Assembly: GCA_012517645.1 (NCBI GenBank)
Contig: JAAYUR010000109.1
Span: forward strand, 1 to 6,930
Reading direction: 5' to 3'
Source: Treponema sp.
GTDB lineage: Bacteria; Spirochaetota; Spirochaetia; Treponematales; UBA12059
DNA length: 6,930 nucleotides
Shown: piece by piece, positions 6,080-6,930 of the stretch
Layout of the letters: each line of letters opens with the position of its first letter
Numbering within the stretch: position 1 is the stretch's first letter
Position numbers and translations under genes: made by a program
The notes under the pieces: model-generated
What the model was told of the DNA's origin: nothing
The model's input: the letters and a program-made list of their open reading frames with translations, nothing else
The model's database searches: none

Positions 6080-6122
6080 GGCGACTCCTGCGGTTATCAC
6101 AAGCTTCGTAACACCGGGTAAG

Positions 6123-6151
6123 TTGTCCCTTCGAGAAAATTTGCATACCTT
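6123..6151 (+). promoter_or_regulatory. Possible promoter of the CIA30-domain gene
   Basis: TTGTCC (6123-6128) lies 17 bp before TACCTT (6146-6151), which keeps the most conserved T, A and final T of a -10. It ends seven bases before ATG 6159, the same spacing as at eamA, so the mRNA may be leaderless. It lies just downstream of the right arm of the 16-bp repeat. The elements are weak. Confidence 0.3.
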
Positions 6152-6158
6152 TCCTGAT

Positions 6159-6761
6159 ATGAAGCCGATCCGTATCTTTGCCGCCGTCGCCGTCTTATTG
6201 GGCGTCTTGCCTCTGTCGCTGCGGGCGCACGCGGAAGGAGTTCCCATGACCCCCTTTCTTCTGGATGATTTTCGCACCGGCGTCTCCGCCCTGGGAACCC
6301 GATGGGAGGGGTTCTCCGACCGCGTGATGGGGGGCATCTCGGACCTGCGTCTGGGGATCGAGGCGGACTCCGAAGGTCCCTACATGGCCCTCTCCGGGGA
6401 CGTGCGGCTGGAAAACCGGGGCGGCTTCATCCAGGCCCGGCTCCTCCTGAAGGAGGGAACGAGCTCGCACTACGACGGCTCCAAGCACCAGGGTATCCGC
6501 ATGGTCGCCCGGGGCGACGGGGACGGTTACTACGTCTTCCTCCGCACCACCTCCATGGTCTTTCCCTGGGCCTTCTTTATGGCCCCCATCCCGGTGACCG
6601 AGGAGTGGTCCGAGGTCCGAATCCCCTGGTCCGCCTTTAAAAAGGGCGACTTCGGGGCGGCCTTCCCCCTGGACGTGCGGAAGCTGCGGAGCCTGGCGGT
6701 CACGGCCTACAAGAAGGCCTTCCGGGCCCGGCTGCAGGTAAGGGAAATCGGGTTCTACTGA
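6159..6761 (+). CDS. CIA30-domain protein, probably exported
   Basis: A 200-residue protein. Residues 1-25 look like a Sec signal peptide: MKPIR, a hydrophobic core IFAAVAVLLGVLPLSL, then AHA before EG, a signal peptidase I type site after A25. The rest is a CIA30 domain (NADH:ubiquinone oxidoreductase intermediate-associated protein 30 family): LLDDFR (34-39), a W then FSDRVMGGIS, LENRGGFIQAR, GIRMVARGDGDGYYVFLRT, WSEVRIPWSAFK and a closing RKLRSLAVTAYKK...LQVREIGFY. In mitochondria the family helps assemble complex I; the bacterial members have no settled role and the fold resembles a carbohydrate-binding jelly roll. An internal ATG at 6246 (residue 30) has GGAAGGAG five bases upstream, far better than anything before 6159, and would give the 171-residue domain without the signal. 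The 62 codons of open frame upstream of 6159 have no family likeness and cover the control region, so they were left out. The 3' end overlaps the convergent iron-sulfur subunit gene by 7 bp. Confidence 0.8.
   Translation: MKPIRIFAAVAVLLGVLPLSLRAHAEGVPMTPFLLDDFRTGVSALGTRWEGFSDRVMGGISDLRLGIEADSEGPYMALSGDVRLENRGGFIQARLLLKEGTSSHYDGSKHQGIRMVARGDGDGYYVFLRTTSMVFPWAFFMAPIPVTEEWSEVRIPWSAFKKGDFGAAFPLDVRKLRSLAVTAYKKAFRARLQVREIGFY
6233..6240 (+). promoter_or_regulatory. Strong SD before an internal ATG of the CIA30 gene
   Basis: GGAAGGAG stands five bases before ATG 6246. The bases also encode the A-E-G-V stretch around the predicted signal peptidase site, so the match may be coincidental. If used, it yields a cytoplasmic form. 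Confidence 0.4.
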
Positions 6762-6930
6762 GCCCGCCCGGCCAGGGCGTTCCGGAGCAGCTGGATGTGT
6801 TTCCCCGGGTATACCGCCTGGGGACAGACCCGGGAACAGTGCAGGTGCCGCTCGCAGGCCGGTGCCCCGTCGGGCCGGGCCGCCTGTTCCAGCACCCGAT
6901 CCGCGGAATCCGGGTTCTTTTCCCGCTGAC
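6755..6930 (-). CDS. Succinate dehydrogenase/fumarate reductase iron-sulfur subunit, C-terminal fragment
   Basis: The last 57 residues of a minus-strand gene that enters from the right edge and stops at TAG 6757-6755. The segment CERHLHCSRVCP has the C-x5-C-x3-C-P spacing of the C-terminal cluster domain of SdhB/FrdB (as in E. coli SdhB CHSIMNCVSVCP). It is followed by the family's tail helix (VYPGKHIQLLRNALAG). These cysteines ligate the [3Fe-4S]/[4Fe-4S] clusters that pass electrons between the flavoprotein subunit and quinone at the membrane. The N-terminal 2Fe-2S domain is outside the window. It overlaps the convergent CIA30 gene by 7 bp. Whether it belongs to the succinate- or fumarate-directed enzyme cannot be told from the fragment, so no symbol is given. 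Confidence 0.8.
   Translation of the reverse strand, partial: QREKNPDSADRVLEQAARPDGAPACERHLHCSRVCPQAVYPGKHIQLLRNALAGRAQ

Larger units (their letters stand above)
5973..6114. repeat. Perfect 16-bp inverted repeat flanking the divergent control region
   Basis: GTGTTACGAAGCTTGT at 5973-5988 is the exact reverse complement of ACAAGCTTCGTAACAC at 6099-6114. The arm centres are 126 bp apart. A match this long within 200 bp is not expected by chance. Each copy faces the neighbouring gene in the same sense, 15 bp before GTG 5957 and 44 bp before ATG 6159. Paired operators for a looping regulator are the favoured reading. Terminal repeats of a small mobile element, or the arms of a long stem, are alternatives. 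No target-site duplication is seen directly outside the arms. Confidence 0.8.

Noticed and set aside
5973..6114. Integron attC site
   Set aside because: The size suits attC, but attC ends read RYYYAAC on the left and GTTRRRY on the right. Here the arms read GTTACGA on the left and TCGTAAC on the right, which is the wrong order and sequence.
1..6930. CRISPR array, insertion sequence, prophage or rRNA/tRNA gene
   Set aside because: No regularly spaced direct repeats, transposase or integrase motifs, or stable-RNA signatures were seen on either strand.

Overview
The window is G+C-rich bacterial DNA, roughly two thirds G+C by eye, tightly packed and with conventional bacterial signals: Shine-Dalgarno (SD) sites, sigma70-type promoters whose -10 hexamer TATACT recurs three times, and GTG as well as ATG starts. 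A Sec-type signal peptide on one product and a succinate dehydrogenase/fumarate reductase iron-sulfur subunit fit a respiring bacterium, probably diderm. The phylum cannot be fixed from the sequence. The mix of a GPH sugar symporter, a GH38/GH57-like glycosidase and a YwaF/TMEM164 protein would suit a high-GC spirochaete-like saccharolytic organism, but that is only a guess.

Layout. (1) Positions 1-2845, minus strand: a carbohydrate operon. A GPH-family (MelB-like) sugar:cation symporter is followed, with an 8-bp overlap, by a putative GH38/GH57-superfamily glycosidase that runs off the left edge. The symporter has one in-frame TAG at 1757-1759 where the family has a conserved Glu, so it is a recent pseudogene, a sequence error or a recoded gene. 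(2) Positions 2846-2989: a divergent promoter region with a good promoter on each strand and two perfect palindromes. (3) Positions 2990-3913, plus: an EamA-type metabolite exporter, probably read from a leaderless mRNA. (4) Positions 3941-5957, minus: a two-gene operon with a one-base gap, encoding a seven-helix YwaF/TMEM164-family membrane protein and then a fusion of an alpha/beta hydrolase with a GNAT acyltransferase. (5) Positions 5958-6158: a second divergent control region. It holds a strong minus-strand promoter, a structured leader, and a perfect 16-bp inverted repeat whose arms flank the predicted start site symmetrically, 126 bp apart. (6) Positions 6159-6761, plus: a CIA30-domain protein with a signal peptide and a second, internal start preceded by a strong SD. 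(7) Positions 6755-6930, minus: the C-terminal end of an SdhB/FrdB-type iron-sulfur subunit, whose stop codon overlaps the end of the CIA30 gene.

How the genes may work together. The left operon is a sugar uptake and glycoside hydrolysis unit, with uptake presumably lost if the TAG is real. The most unusual unit is the YwaF/TMEM164 plus hydrolase-GNAT operon. Human TMEM164 has been reported to be a phospholipid acyltransferase, and the bacterial protein here has a Cys and a His at matching spacing. Together with an adjacent hydrolase-acyltransferase fusion, this suggests a membrane-lipid or acyl-group remodelling module. That function is inferred, not demonstrated.
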